DNA of 64,000 nt from the NCBI GenBank assembly GCA_022661535.1, contig JAKULF010000021.1, positions 310,001 to 374,000 of the forward strand. Reading direction: 5' to 3'. Shown here piece after piece: positions 33,745 to 44,569 of this stretch. Each line of letters begins with the position of its first letter. The first letter of the stretch is position 1. This stretch comes from Eutypa lata. Taxonomy: Eukaryota; Ascomycota; Sordariomycetes; Xylariales; Diatrypaceae. The notes beneath the pieces were generated by a model. The model saw only the letters and a program-made list of their open reading frames with translations, had not been told where the DNA came from and ran no database searches. A program made the position numbers and the translations under genes.

Positions 33745-35245
33745 TGTGCAAATGAGAAAGTATTGTATATACAACATAACAACTAATGTCTTCATATAGT
33801 CACTTATTTTGACAAGGGCAGTAGAAAAGCCTTTAACATTCTCTCAATTCCTAGGAAACGCCCAAACCTAATTAATCTCAAGCATATGATTTACGATATC
33901 ACACTAATGAAGAAACTGGTATATTTACCCCCTTATGGAACATTGAAAACAAGTTGGCATGGTTGACCAGTGTATCATAGGAACCCCTTGGAACTTTTTA
34001 CCTTACCCAGCCCCTTTTCTTGGCTGGCATCCTAGTCTTATATCATTACCTTGATCGCCATTCATACAGTTCAAATGCTAGGCATATCTTTTCAATTTTT
34101 GAGAAATACCGGCGCGAGAGAATCCTACCTTGAAACCTTTCTAGGCCACTACGAGTTCTTTACATTCAATCCCAAGGTCGGTATCCTCCCCTTCCTCTCT
34201 AGACAAGTGCACCCCACCTTTAGAAGGCATCCACAGGTCCGAAGATGGAACTGCTGGGTTCAATCCTGCATTCTCGTAAAGACAGGCATTGAAATGCGAA
34301 GCCCGTTGTAGTACCCTACAATCCTTGATGTTGGTCTTCCCAAGTGTGACAAGGATGCAAAGGCTCGGAACTAAGGTTCTATTCAACTAATAATTTTCTT
34401 TGGTCCTAAGGTCCATAATATCCCTTTGTATGCTCTATACAACCTGTAAAGTCATCCGCTATTTATATACATAATAAAAGTACGTATCCGTAATATCATT
34501 CTACCGTCCTAGCTGCTGCTAATAGCTATTGGCTCTTATTAGGCGACTATGCATTCCTGAGATAGTCGCATGACCTCCAAGTATTGATGTGTTGGCTGTC
34601 TTTTGCAGCTATCCTGTAGCCAACAACACCTGGCTTCATTCCCCGTGTGGCGCCAAGCTCGTCCCGTAGTCAAATGAAATGCTCAGGGTTGAGAATTAAG
34701 TGATACAACAAATTAACAAGGACTTGGTGGATAGGATTGCTGTTTCGGACAAGTGATACAAGTCACTGCTTACTTTTTGTGTCTATTAATTACCTACTTT
34801 TGCGTTACCTAGCTTGCGTAACCAACAAGGAATTTCATGACACTGGATGACCAAATGTTACCATGCAGCCATGTTTGTTATCGGCCTTCTGCATGCTCGC
34901 AAAGTGTCTCCTATCATTTAGTACGGCAAGTATGAAACTTCGGCATGTAGGCCTGCACTGATTTTAGTGACACTAGTCCAATATCATAATTTCCTCTGTC
35001 AAGTGATCTATGAATGTAGCGGCCGAAATGTAGGTACCTCTACTTAGAACCGACTTTCATAGCCACATAGATAGTGATTATTATATAATCGACGATTCAG
35101 TAGGTAAACCTTGTAAGTGTGAGATGGCCAACATCATCTGAAAAACTTCACGTCGTTGACGGAACGGTCTAGAAATGCATGTGGAACTTATAGGGTCAAT
35201 TTAAATGGTCTTTACCAGCCCTTGTCTGTCTGTTTATTTGTCTGT
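33745..35245. other. AT-rich spacer with a solo LTR
   Basis: Holds the second solo LTR (34345-34652) and AT-rich sequence on either side. A TGTC-rich simple repeat lies at about 35226-35252, next to the break in the truncated hydrolase. Confidence 0.55.
34345..34652 (-). mobile_element. Solo LTR with 5-bp target duplication CTTGG
   Basis: Read on the minus strand, this 308-bp element matches the solo LTR at 25176-25493 from end to end. Its first two bases have changed (CGCCACACGG for TGTCACACGC), but the other end keeps CTTGTCACA. CTTGG (CCAAG on the plus strand) flanks it at 34340-34344 and 34653-34657. Many differences from the other copy are G-to-A or C-to-T, as repeat-induced point mutation or old age would leave. 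No internal retrotransposon sequence is attached. Confidence 0.86.
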
Positions 35246-35500
35246 CTATCTGTTCGTGAAAAATGCGCTGCATGGGACGTCCCGGCCCGCTTCAACGAGG
35301 CTAGTAGCGTAGGAGCGGATAAGATCCGAGTCAGAAGCCAAGTCAGCGTTTGGAGGCCGGCTCTGGTTCATGGAAAGATGACGCGGGATGTGTACTTCGA
35401 AGCCAGCAGCGCGAAGGGCGCCGGTGAGCTTGCTATAGCTGTCTGGGACGTGCCAACCACCGTGAACGATCAAAAGAGTGGGTTTGGTAGTAGCTGCCAT
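35246..35500 (-). pseudogene. Truncated alpha/beta hydrolase N-terminus
   Basis: From the ATG at 35500 the frame encodes TLLIVHGGWHVPDSYSKLTG, the oxyanion-loop region of an alpha/beta hydrolase, and continues to LVEAGRDV. Family members would then reach the nucleophile elbow. Here the frame instead runs into a TGTC/GACA simple repeat and stops after about 84 residues. No rest of the gene is seen to the left. Slippage or a deletion at the repeat is the likely cause. It is not the same subfamily as the intact hydrolase at 31204. Confidence 0.65.
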
Positions 35501-36070
35501 AACTATGCAATTGCAGGGGTGCAGGATCCGTTGAAGGTATAAGTTAGAATTGTAATAAGGCGGGCCTGGGGGATAAGATGATTTCAATACGGTTTTGCAC
35601 TTAACAAGAAAATGAGGATGGAAAGTCAGAAAGAAGGCTTTCAATTTATTTCGACTGTCACTGGCTTAGGGTTAAAATCCTAAACTTGTAACTACTACTA
35701 TTTACTCCTTGCAAGTAAGGGGTAAGCGCATCCAACTAGCCGCTAGAGTCTCACCCGCTTACACGAATCTTACAGCCTAGACTAATCTGTGCCTCCATTC
35801 ACGAACGATAAGAATACCCCGCCTAGAATAGTAAGTATAATTACACTCGGGTATATGTAATATGTAGGGTCATACATCTTGTTAGCTTGTTAGGAATCTT
35901 GCCTTTTCAATTTTTGTCTTTCCCGTAGTAGTCGTAAGTGGGAAGAGAAACTAGACGTATAAGGAAGAGATACTGCCAGGTAACGGCATCGGGTATTACA
36001 AAATCAGAGCGCTGTGTGACCCAGTGATTCCCCCTGACGAGCTACTAACTATCGCCACCGACCGGGCTGC
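35501..36070. other. Intergenic, nothing seen
   Basis: A spacer of about 570 bp between the hydrolase fragment and the F-box-like gene, with no open frame of interest. Confidence 0.5.
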
Positions 36071-37429
36071 TCAGCCTCCTCGGGCCCGCCATCTCGCAAT
36101 CTCCTCCTTCTCTCTCTGAATCGCTACATCTCCTGGTATGGCCATGGCAGCTAGATTGATCACATGTTCTGCGACTTGCAAGTTATCCCGGGCAAGGCGA
36201 TGGGCCATAGCCAGGCGATAGCCCAACTTAGCTTCTTGCTGCGGACTCGGTCGCCAGTCCGTTGCGAAGGTTTGCGGAGCTTCGGTGGCCATCTGGGCTG
36301 CGTGATAGAGGCTACCCGACAACTGGCTGGCCAGGTTGATGTCGCCGCGGGAGTCTGCCTCGCGCATCGCCTCGAGCGTGTTTGCGGCGAGGTTGGAGTT
36401 GAGCAGGAAGTAGAGCTCGGTGATCCGGTTAGCGAAGTCTGCCCCAGCCTCGGCCTTCATGCGCGGCCAGACGTTGCTCTTGGAAAGTCGCAGCAGCTTG
36501 ATCAGCATCTTGGACCAGGTTTCCGAGGCCATGGCGCTGTTCTTGTTGCGGAAGTACTGGTTCCCGAGGTCTTTCTGGTGTAGAATATCGTTGAGTAGCT
36601 CCTCGGGATCTGGGATAGGGTCTTTCTTGACCTCCGCAGATATATCCTTTGCCAACCTTGGGATAACATTGCCTTTGACTTTGAAATTGGGGAACCCGCG
36701 CAAGTGCTTTCGGTACGGCGCTAAGAGGCGTTCCTAGTCGTCCATTATATGTCAACAACAGTCTCCTTCACATATTTCTTAGGACATTGACTTCTTTAAA
36801 GCAAGAATCACTATAAAGGGTCACATGGGTGAATGGAACTTAGAGAGGGAAGCGCCATAGCAGCGATTAGGACTAACCTGATTCTTGACATCTAAATACT
36901 TTGGAGTTGAAGTGTCCTTGAATGGATTGTGGATCGTGACACAATGCTTCGAACTGCTGAAGCCGGGGAGAATGGCATCGGCTGCGGCTAGAGCTTGGCA
37001 GAGCAAATCTAGGTCACAGCGAAGGATCATCAGCTCATAAGAGAGAGGCAGACCAGTTCCCATTGTGATCTCATGCGTCATAACAAACCCCTTAAAGGCT
37101 TCAATCCGCTTGGGATCCATAGACACAATAGGTACCTGCTTGGGAATCAAGATAGTGTGCATCGCTATGCCTCGAGTAACAACTCGGATGAACAAGTTCT
37201 CCTTGAGCATGACATCCTTCGACTCTCGGCCAATGTGATGGTCGGTGAGAAGGATCGAAGTTTCAGGTTTACGTTCAATCATCGCAACTGCATCAGGCAC
37301 AGCAGCCACTTTTCTTTCTTCATCCCAGTTTGATTTGGGACCCTGCCAAGTGCAGAGGATAATGCGATAGATTTCCTCCCTCACCTTGGTGGGGAGGTCC
37401 TTGAATCGGAAACCCCGGTTAGATGCCAT
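36071..37429 (-). CDS. F-box-like/2EXR-type N-terminus with TPR-like C-terminus
   Basis: Exons 37429-36878 and 36733-36071, separated by a 144-bp intron, join in phase 0 to give 404 residues. The start FRFKDLPTKVREEIYRIIL fits the LPxEVRxxIY motif of fungal F-box-like/2EXR proteins. Exon 2 opens into helical repeats; KDLGNQYFRNKNSAMASETW has the spacing of a TPR, and a second TPR-like pair lies near the C-terminus. Such combinations suggest a protein-binding adaptor, but no function is known to me. The two exons could in principle be neighbouring genes, yet the in-phase join ERLLAPYRKHLRGFP and the absence of a start in exon 2 favour one gene. Confidence 0.6.
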
Positions 37430-38257
37430 GCTGAGGTACGGAAAAGAGTAGTTGGCAATAGATAGAAGTTGCGAATGGGATTGTTAAGAAGATTGGGAAA
37501 AGCTGGTAAGAATCACGCAATGACGCATGTGAAATTAGCCGTCCACGATGATCGTTTGTCAAGGACGGAATCTTAGGATGGGAACACCTAGAGGCTACAT
37601 ACTTAGGTATCTGGGTATCTACATTAGTCCCTCCCCTGAGCCAGCTGCTACCAGTTGACAAGGGGGAAACAACAGGGGGGTAGTTAAGTTACCTACATCC
37701 TACCTACCTACATATAGGTACCTACTTAGTTACATGTACAATACAACACCATACTACATGTAGGTACATAAGGGTGTGGAAAGCCAATCAACAACAGACC
37801 AGTACTTTGTACTTCACGACATTTGATTGACCCAAATGGGCTAACTAAACCACAAAGCCCCTAAGCCTCGGTAATACTTCAAGGTCTTTAGTGCATACAC
37901 ACACACATACATACATGTAAGTAGGTGATGCTATGACTTGAAAAAGATTCATTGGCATCAATGATTATCAACTCTAGCACTACGAAGTACCTCGGACACC
38001 CATCCAGCTTTTGAAAATTGAGAGAGATGAATACTCTCCCAGCGCTGGGATTTCCACAATACGAAATCAGCCTTCATATAACAATTGAAACAAATCATAC
38101 TCCAGTGTCGAACTGACTACTTCCAGACCAAGACCAAGACCCAGACCCAGACCCAGACCTTACAGAAATAGAATACATATGCCGAGTACGTTGATATATT
38201 GTACGTGCTTGATTAGGCAGTTACCTAGAGTTCCAAGGCCAAGCCGCTTCCAAACGA
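37430..38257. other. Intergenic with simple repeats
   Basis: Holds TACCTACC and TACATACA words (37680-37770, 37900-37920) and a run of CCAGAC/CAAGAC hexamers at about 38123-38160. No gene is seen. Confidence 0.6.
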
Positions 38258-39821
38258 TCACACGCAGTCTTCACACTCCGGACTCAACCCGGCAAGTCTT
38301 CGGCTCCACCTCGACCCTTTTCTTGCCTGGCGTTTGTTCTTGTGAGAACCACCAGCCTTATAAGCCCGTGCTCCGAGCTTTTTTGGCCTCTTTACGGTTA
38401 GACATTCTGCAATCGCTTCGCTTGCATCATGTGCTGACTTTCTCATGCTCCTGCGAAGAGCCTTAGGACCGGTGTTGGTAGCCGTATGTTTGCTCATCTC
38501 GGCTTCTATTTCATGTAACTCATCCAGTATCCACTGAAGGAGGAATTCGTACCATTCGACCTTCTGCTTTGTATCATAATAATCGCGTGTAGCCTCAATA
38601 AAAGCTGAAATGGCCTCGTTGCGTTCCACGACGGATTCGTATGCCGCCTTTGCCTCGTCTAATCTCGGTGTGGCCGTCAGCATTTGCTCTCGCTCACCTG
38701 GTGTAAGGTGCAGACCCTGCATGTTATTTCCGTTTTTCTCGGCTGGTGCGAGGGCTTCCCTGGCTGCTGCCTTGGCTGCCTCCAAAGATTCCCACGCTTC
38801 GTTCTTTTCTGCTTGCCGCTCAAATTTCGTAATCGTGTCGCGTATGGATTCCTGAGTCTCCGTGGGTCGCAACATCTTCGAATTCATCAGCTTCTTCGAT
38901 GCGTCGTCAAAAGTTGGCTGCAGACGATCGACTATCCTGGCGTAGCGATTATATTGTGAGCACTCGTAGCCATAGTACTCGATCCAAGTCGTCAACGGAT
39001 CTTGTTGCATCGGATCTTCTTGGAATCGGAATTCTCGAGTGAAGCCATATTGTGAAAGAAGGCTCTTAACCCCTTCGGTGTACTCAGGAAGCCCACCAGG
39101 CTCTGGTTGAAACCTTCGACGGAAGCTTGTGTACGCTTGGGATACTTCCGCAAAGAATCCATCTCTTGAATAGCTCTGGTCTCTTCGATGGTACTTCTGC
39201 CATTCTCTGAACATCATCCAACTCCCGTATTGTTCCCCGAATACTTCCCATTCCGTCGATTGAGGGTCCGGATATGGTTGCCACGGGCGCAGCTTTTCAT
39301 TGTAAGCTACTGGGTTGCTAGCAACTTCTTCGAGAAGGTCGATTGGGTAACAAGGTCGACCACCGTCATTGACAAGCCGTTGATAGCAATCTTTCTCGCT
39401 TTCCTCGTCTCCGGGGGGAGGCGGGGTTGGAGTTCGGCTGCTACGGGGGTAAAATAGTGGAGGTGGGAATCGAGGTTCTGCAGCGGTACTTGAGGGCAGA
39501 TCTGCGGTGGTACTTGTTGGTAATTCTAACAAGCGGGCAGTGACCTCGTCGAGATCAATGGGTTTGTCGTCTGCTGCCACTCGCACCCGGTCCCTACTTG
39601 GCTTGTTAAATTATGAAACAGCCTACGCTAGACGGAGAGGAAGGTCATCACCTGAGTCGGTTAAGGAAGCTCTCGGGTAGATTCTCCGGGTCCTCGACAG
39701 TGACAGTTCTCAATCCACCATTTTTGCTGCTTTCTTCCAAGTATTCGTCAAGCTCTGCGTCGTTATACGCGACAATATCGCGTGCTAGCAGCTTGCGAGC
39801 CTCCTGGTCAGACCGGTCCAT
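38258..39821 (-). CDS. Hypothetical helical protein with basic tail
   Basis: Exons 39821-39652 and 39596-38258 join in phase 2 to give 502 residues. I do not recognise the family. The N-terminus (MDRSDQEARKLLARDIVAYN) is acidic and helical. The centre has aromatic-rich segments such as WEVFGEQYGSWMMFREW and WIEYYGYECSQYNRYARIV. Residues of the last 170 form long charged helices that may be coiled coil. The last 60 are strongly basic, with clusters like VKRPKKLG and SHKNKRQARKGSRWSRR that could serve as nuclear localisation signals. The acceptor AAG at 39599-39597 was chosen because it alone keeps the frame. It is divergent from the FHA-kinase, sharing a 370-bp promoter region. Confidence 0.65.
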
Positions 39822-40191
39822 GCTGTTATATCGATGTTTCACGATGAATTGTAGTTGATTGATGTCCCTTGAAGGTAAGGAAGATGGTCGACTTTCTTTT
39901 GTGGCCGACGCTTTCCTACAGGCCCACTTCTTGGAAGTTACACAGAAGCTACACAAAGAAGAGACCAACGCACCAACACACCTTGAGCCTTTCAGCTTAT
40001 CATTCCAAGTGTGTAACTACGTCCCTCAATCTTCTTTGTTGGCTTATTATAGGAATGCAACTTGGTTGGAATGATGCAATAGCATGTGATCATAAAACCG
40101 GCGCGGTGACCCGCCTGGGTGAATAGATCGACCTGTATATACTTCCCTTCTAATGACTTTCCATTAAGACAGATATATCATGTGAGAAAAG
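39822..40191. promoter_or_regulatory. Shared divergent promoter region
   Basis: These 370 bp lie between the start codons of the 502-residue protein and the FHA-kinase, so both promoters must be here. I see no specific element. Confidence 0.5.
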
Positions 40192-42614
40192 ATGATGGCA
40201 GACACAGACTTGATCGCACGATTGTATCCATGCACTGATAAATTTGGCTATGCAAGATACGCGATCGAACATAGTTCGCAACACCAGCCTGCTAGGTCTT
40301 CGCGAACAACAGATCTTGATGCCAAATGGAATCGAGGTGATCGAGAATCCACTGAGCCTCCGGAGGTCACTCATGGAGATGAGGATCTGCCATGTATCGA
40401 GCTCAGATTCAGTTCCCCCCCTCCTGACTCTCGTGGATTCACTTGCGGATCTAGTGACACGTGCTGTTTTCACACACCTCTTCAGGGAGTAAGCCGGTTT
40501 CACTGTGCTCTGACATACAAGCAGATAGGTGGGCGTTACTATCTCATCGTCAGAGACTTGAATTCCAGTTATGGAACCAAAGTCACCTACGATAAAAAAG
40601 GCGACGAGCTGCGAAGGAAGTTCGATTGGATCATTGGAGGGCACAAGTACCCCCCAAACCTCAAACCAGTCATTATCCGCTTGACAAGAAATCTCTATTT
40701 CCGGGTCGTTGTCACCGATCAAGACACGACCTCGCCTACATATGTCACAAACGTCGAACGGTTCCTCCAAGGGTCGGCGGACGCCGACGCTCTTCTAGGT
40801 GGACTAGAAATCCAGAGCGGACTACCTACCATCCTAAATAGCCTACCCCAAAGCCCGACCGCGAAGCCGATACTTATTGACCTTGCGCGGCTCGGCCACG
40901 GTAGCTTCGGGATGGTGACACGAATGTGGAATGTCAGCACGGGCGAGGAGTATGCTCGCAAGAGGCCGATCTCGGAGAAAGAATACAACAAGGAAGGCTG
41001 GGAGAAGGAGATTGATCTAATGAGGCTTGTAAAGCATGTTCGTGAATTGAGTCGGCTTTTTATCGAGTAATTTCCTGACTGACCTTGTTTCAGGAAAACA
41101 TCGTCCAGCTTCTCGGCTGGTGCAAGACCCCAGTGCCTAGTCTATATCTGGAGTACATCCCATTTGGAAATCTAAAGCAGCAAAGCAAGTATGTACGCTT
41201 CTCGTATGCCGAGTGCTGTCAAATCAACTATCAATCCTTGTTAGCTCTGGATTATCTTCATGGAGAGGGAATTGTGCATCGCGATATCAAACCGACGAAC
41301 ATACTTGTGCAATATCGTGATTTCGAACCTAACGGTGCCTCCCTGCGCGTTAAATTATCCGATTTCGGCCTGTCCAAGAAAGGTACCTTGAAAACTTTCT
41401 GTGGGTCAGACACTTATCTTGCCCCGGAGATACCATTCAAAAACGAAGAGAACTACACGCATGTCGTCGATATTTGGTCTCTCGGTGTTGTCATTTTGGA
41501 ATATGCGTATGGCCTTCCGCAGCTTAGCGAGCATGACGCTAAAAAGTGTACGGAGTTCGAGTGGTGCCAAAAGGTGGTGAAGGAAGTCAACGAGTGGGAG
41601 CCGGAAGGGTTGATTACGCTTCTACAACGCATGCTGGTGATCAACCCCAGAGTGCGGCCGGCAGCTGCACGTATAATCCAAGAAGCATCTGATTTGCTTA
41701 CGACGGAAGACGACCAAGCCTCAACTCCGACACCTATCATCCAAGAAGCATCTAATCTACTTGCGACGGAAGACGACCGAGCTTCAACTCCGACGCCTAT
41801 CTCGTATGCGGCCGAAATAGCTATAGCTACAGTCGAAGCCAACCAACAACACGAAGAGGACCGTTTGGAGGACCAAGGGACGATTGATATCTTGCCAAAT
41901 CGAGTATGTCACACCTGAACAGCTAATCATGCATGCGCTGACTTCTACTAGATCTCAGATGCCTCTGAAGAGTCGCGTCGACTTAGATCCACAGTCCCAA
42001 CTCCGAGTTCCAGTAAGAAGTACGTGGATAATAAGGGTAAAAGAAAGAGGTCCGAGCCTAGTTCACCATCCTCATCCCAAACAAAGAGACATAAGAAACA
42101 CGCACACAGCAATCAACAGCCTTCAGTTATTAAGTCGAAAGAGGAGTCATATCAAGATGACCAAGACCATGAGGAGCAGTCATATAAAGATAACCTAGAG
42201 TCGTATCATAAGAAATTGTTCGATCCAATGCATGCACTCGGCGGTGGATCTGCCCTGATGGACATGCTCGGGCTAGGCTCAAGCGCCCAGGACCGTTTGT
42301 TATCGGAGTCGTCCACATCACAAATGCTACCGTCAACAGCTGACCCACGCGACCCGGCAAGCACGTCATCGGTTATATTACGCCCGGATTGGATGCCAAC
42401 GCCCCATGGATCGATACGTGCACATGACGAACAGCAGTTGCCCTCGACAGATTGGGAGAGGCATTCTGACGCTGGCCGGGGCACACCGACTCAGGCGGAT
42501 TTTGTTCAAAGCTCAGCACCAGGGACGACGACGACGACGACAGGACAGGATGCGGATGATGATGCTCGAGCAGCGGCAGAGCTTTTTGTGGAATTGCGTG
42601 ACTGGCATGCATGA
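40192..42614 (+). CDS. FHA-domain serine/threonine protein kinase
   Basis: Exons 40192-41037, 41094-41903 and 41952-42614 join in phase 0 to give 772 residues. An FHA-like domain (about 65-175) is shown by SRFHCALTY and RDLNSSYGTKV; such domains bind phosphothreonine. The kinase starts near 230 with GHGSFG (235-240), Lys257, HRDIKPTN (344-351), DFG (372-374) and APE (392-394), so all catalytic residues are present. The layout recalls Chk2/Rad53 kinases, but the tail differs: after the kinase comes a 21-residue tandem duplication, then a Lys/Ser-rich NLS-like segment (KGKRKRSEPSSPSSS) and a Ser/Thr-rich end. A role in signalling in the nucleus is inferred. Orthology with Rad53 is not claimed. 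Confidence 0.85.
41673..41798 (+). repeat. 63-bp in-frame tandem duplication in the kinase gene
   Basis: Two adjacent 63-bp units (41673-41735 and 41736-41798) encode the same 21-residue phrase with a few changes, II-QEAS-LL-TEDD-ASTPTP. The duplication is just after the kinase domain and keeps the frame. Confidence 0.9.
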
Positions 42615-43491
42615 GACTTTGATTGTATAGAGTGACCTTAGCTATAGAATAAGTAATCAATATAATTCTGATTACAAGCATTGCGTTAACAGGGTACGTA
42701 ATTTATGAAGAAGAGAATTAATGGCGAGCAAAATTCCTTGTGACAGACCAAAATTGATACCATTTAAGTAACAGTAAACCGTGTCGTGCTGAGTCATTGA
42801 TTTACGGCCTTGGTAAACACAGTCCTACCTAAATACTAACATGATACTTATAAGCTATATGATCACTGCTTCACAGTATGCTCTGGCCTAGCTCGGCAGA
42901 CAGTTCTATCATGGGATTGTTTACACATGCCCAACAGTTTAGACCCTGTCCTCCAAGCGTTGAGCGTGCTGCGTCCTATAATATGCAGCCAGAGCATGAC
43001 TGATTGTGTCCGTCACATAGACAATGGAATTAAAGAGCTCTAAAACCCTTAGTCGAGGACAGAATATCAGCATGATGGTTGCGAGAAGCTAAGTTGAAGT
43101 GAAAGAGGTCGAGCGTGGAGAAATAGCTCTCGGGGGTCGACGGGGCTGGATATTAGCGGGTTGGGTCTAATAGGACAGGGGCCATTTTAAAGAGGCTGTG
43201 AGGTTAAGAGATGACAGCAAGTCTCCAAAGCATTGGGTTGCGACATGGATTGCCAATACGGAATGTGAAATGTGAATGTGAGGTAGGTAGTGTAGATGGA
43301 GACCCGCGGGCACCGAAAATGCGGGTTTGGGGAGACCACTCCGCAAGATTTACGGGGTAGGCGGCATTATCTCGGCGATAAGAGGTTATGCGAGACCTGT
43401 ACGGAAGTTATGGGAAACGACACGATATAAAGGTAGGTCTCTCATCAAAATAATTAAGCCTGAAAACGGAATTGTCATCATCGTTGTCATC
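42615..43491. other. Intergenic, nothing seen
   Basis: Spacer between the kinase and the NmrA-like gene. The frame is open upstream of the chosen start of the latter from about 43327, but that extension has no family resemblance. Confidence 0.5.
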
Positions 43492-44569
43492 ATGGTCAAT
43501 GTAGCAATTGCAGGCGGTAATGGCGCTGTCGGGCGTACATTCGTGGAGATCATGGCTTTACAGACAAAGCACAAGGCATTTGTTTTGACTCGAAAGGTGA
43601 GAAGGACATCGCATCACATCACATCATATCACCTCTTAGAATCAATTCTAACTAGCCTCCAAGGACCCTACGCCATATGACGAGGCTCTCGCCCCAGCGT
43701 TTAAAGTTGACTACAATAATGTTGACGCCCTTACAGCATTCCTCGAAGAGCACAACATCTGCACGGTCATCAGCACTTTCGGCATCAACGCCACCTCCTT
43801 AGCAACCTCCCAGCTCAACCTCATCAAAGCTGCCGATGTATCTAAGGTCACGAAACGGTTCATCCCAAGTTCTTTCGCCATCGCTTATCCAGAAGAGTAA
43901 GTAATGTACTATCTGCCCTCTGTTTTTAAACCCTAGTCATAGAGAGGGACTAAACGACTCCCTAGTGGCGTCGGTATCCTGCCTCCATTAGAGCACTATT
44001 TTACCTGTCTCAAGGCCCTCCGGGCTACCACACTCGAGTGGGCGCCCGTGATCAACGGCACCTTCCTCGAATACTTCGCCCCTCCGGCCCTTAAGTCGTA
44101 CCACCCACACACCGTGCTCGTGCTCGACATGGAGCACAATGCCGCGGGAATCCCGGGCGACGGCGATGTACCCGTAACGTTCACCTACACTTTCGATGTA
44201 GTGCGTTTCGTTGTTGCCGCGCTCGACCTAGACAAGTGGCCAGATGAGCTGCGCATCGTTGGTGACGAGTTGACATTCAACGAATTTCTGGCGCTCGCTG
44301 AGGAGGCCAAGGGTGCTAAATTCGACGTCAGTTATGACCCGGTAGACAAGCTCGAGGCGTCGCAGATTACAGAGCTGCCAGGCCATCAGGACGCCTACAC
44401 AAGATTTCCCAAGGATCGGCTGCAATGGTTCTTGGCTATCTTCGAAATGTGGATGGCCAGGGGTCAGGGGAGAGTGTCAAGAGAGGGGAGTCTAAATGAG
44501 ATTTTCCCAGAGATCAAGCCACTGACGGCGAAGGAGATGATGGAAAGGTACTGGAAAGGGAGCAAGTAA
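43492..44569 (+). CDS. NmrA-like/isoflavone-reductase-like NAD(P)-binding protein
   Basis: Exons 43492-43596, 43664-43896 and 43966-44569 close in phase to give 313 residues. The N-terminal VAIAGGNGAVGRTFVE is the GxxGxxG dinucleotide site of atypical short-chain dehydrogenases. RFIPSSFAI and LEWAPVINGTFLEYF correspond to the active-site and substrate-side segments of the phenylcoumaran/isoflavone reductase-like group. The C-terminal part has the helical KPLTAKEMMERYW end common in fungal members. Such proteins are either aromatic reductases or redox-sensing regulators like NmrA; sequence alone does not decide. The acceptor AAG at 43661-43663 is the only nearby one that keeps frame. Confidence 0.82.

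Noticed and set aside
34246..34280. GGGTTCAATCCTGC resembling a tRNA B box
   Set aside because: The T stem has a mismatch and there is no matching acceptor strand or A box upstream.
37680..37770. TACCTACC/TACATACA repeats as a possible CRISPR or structured array
   Set aside because: The units are simple-sequence words without unique spacers, and the same words occur in many spacers of this window.
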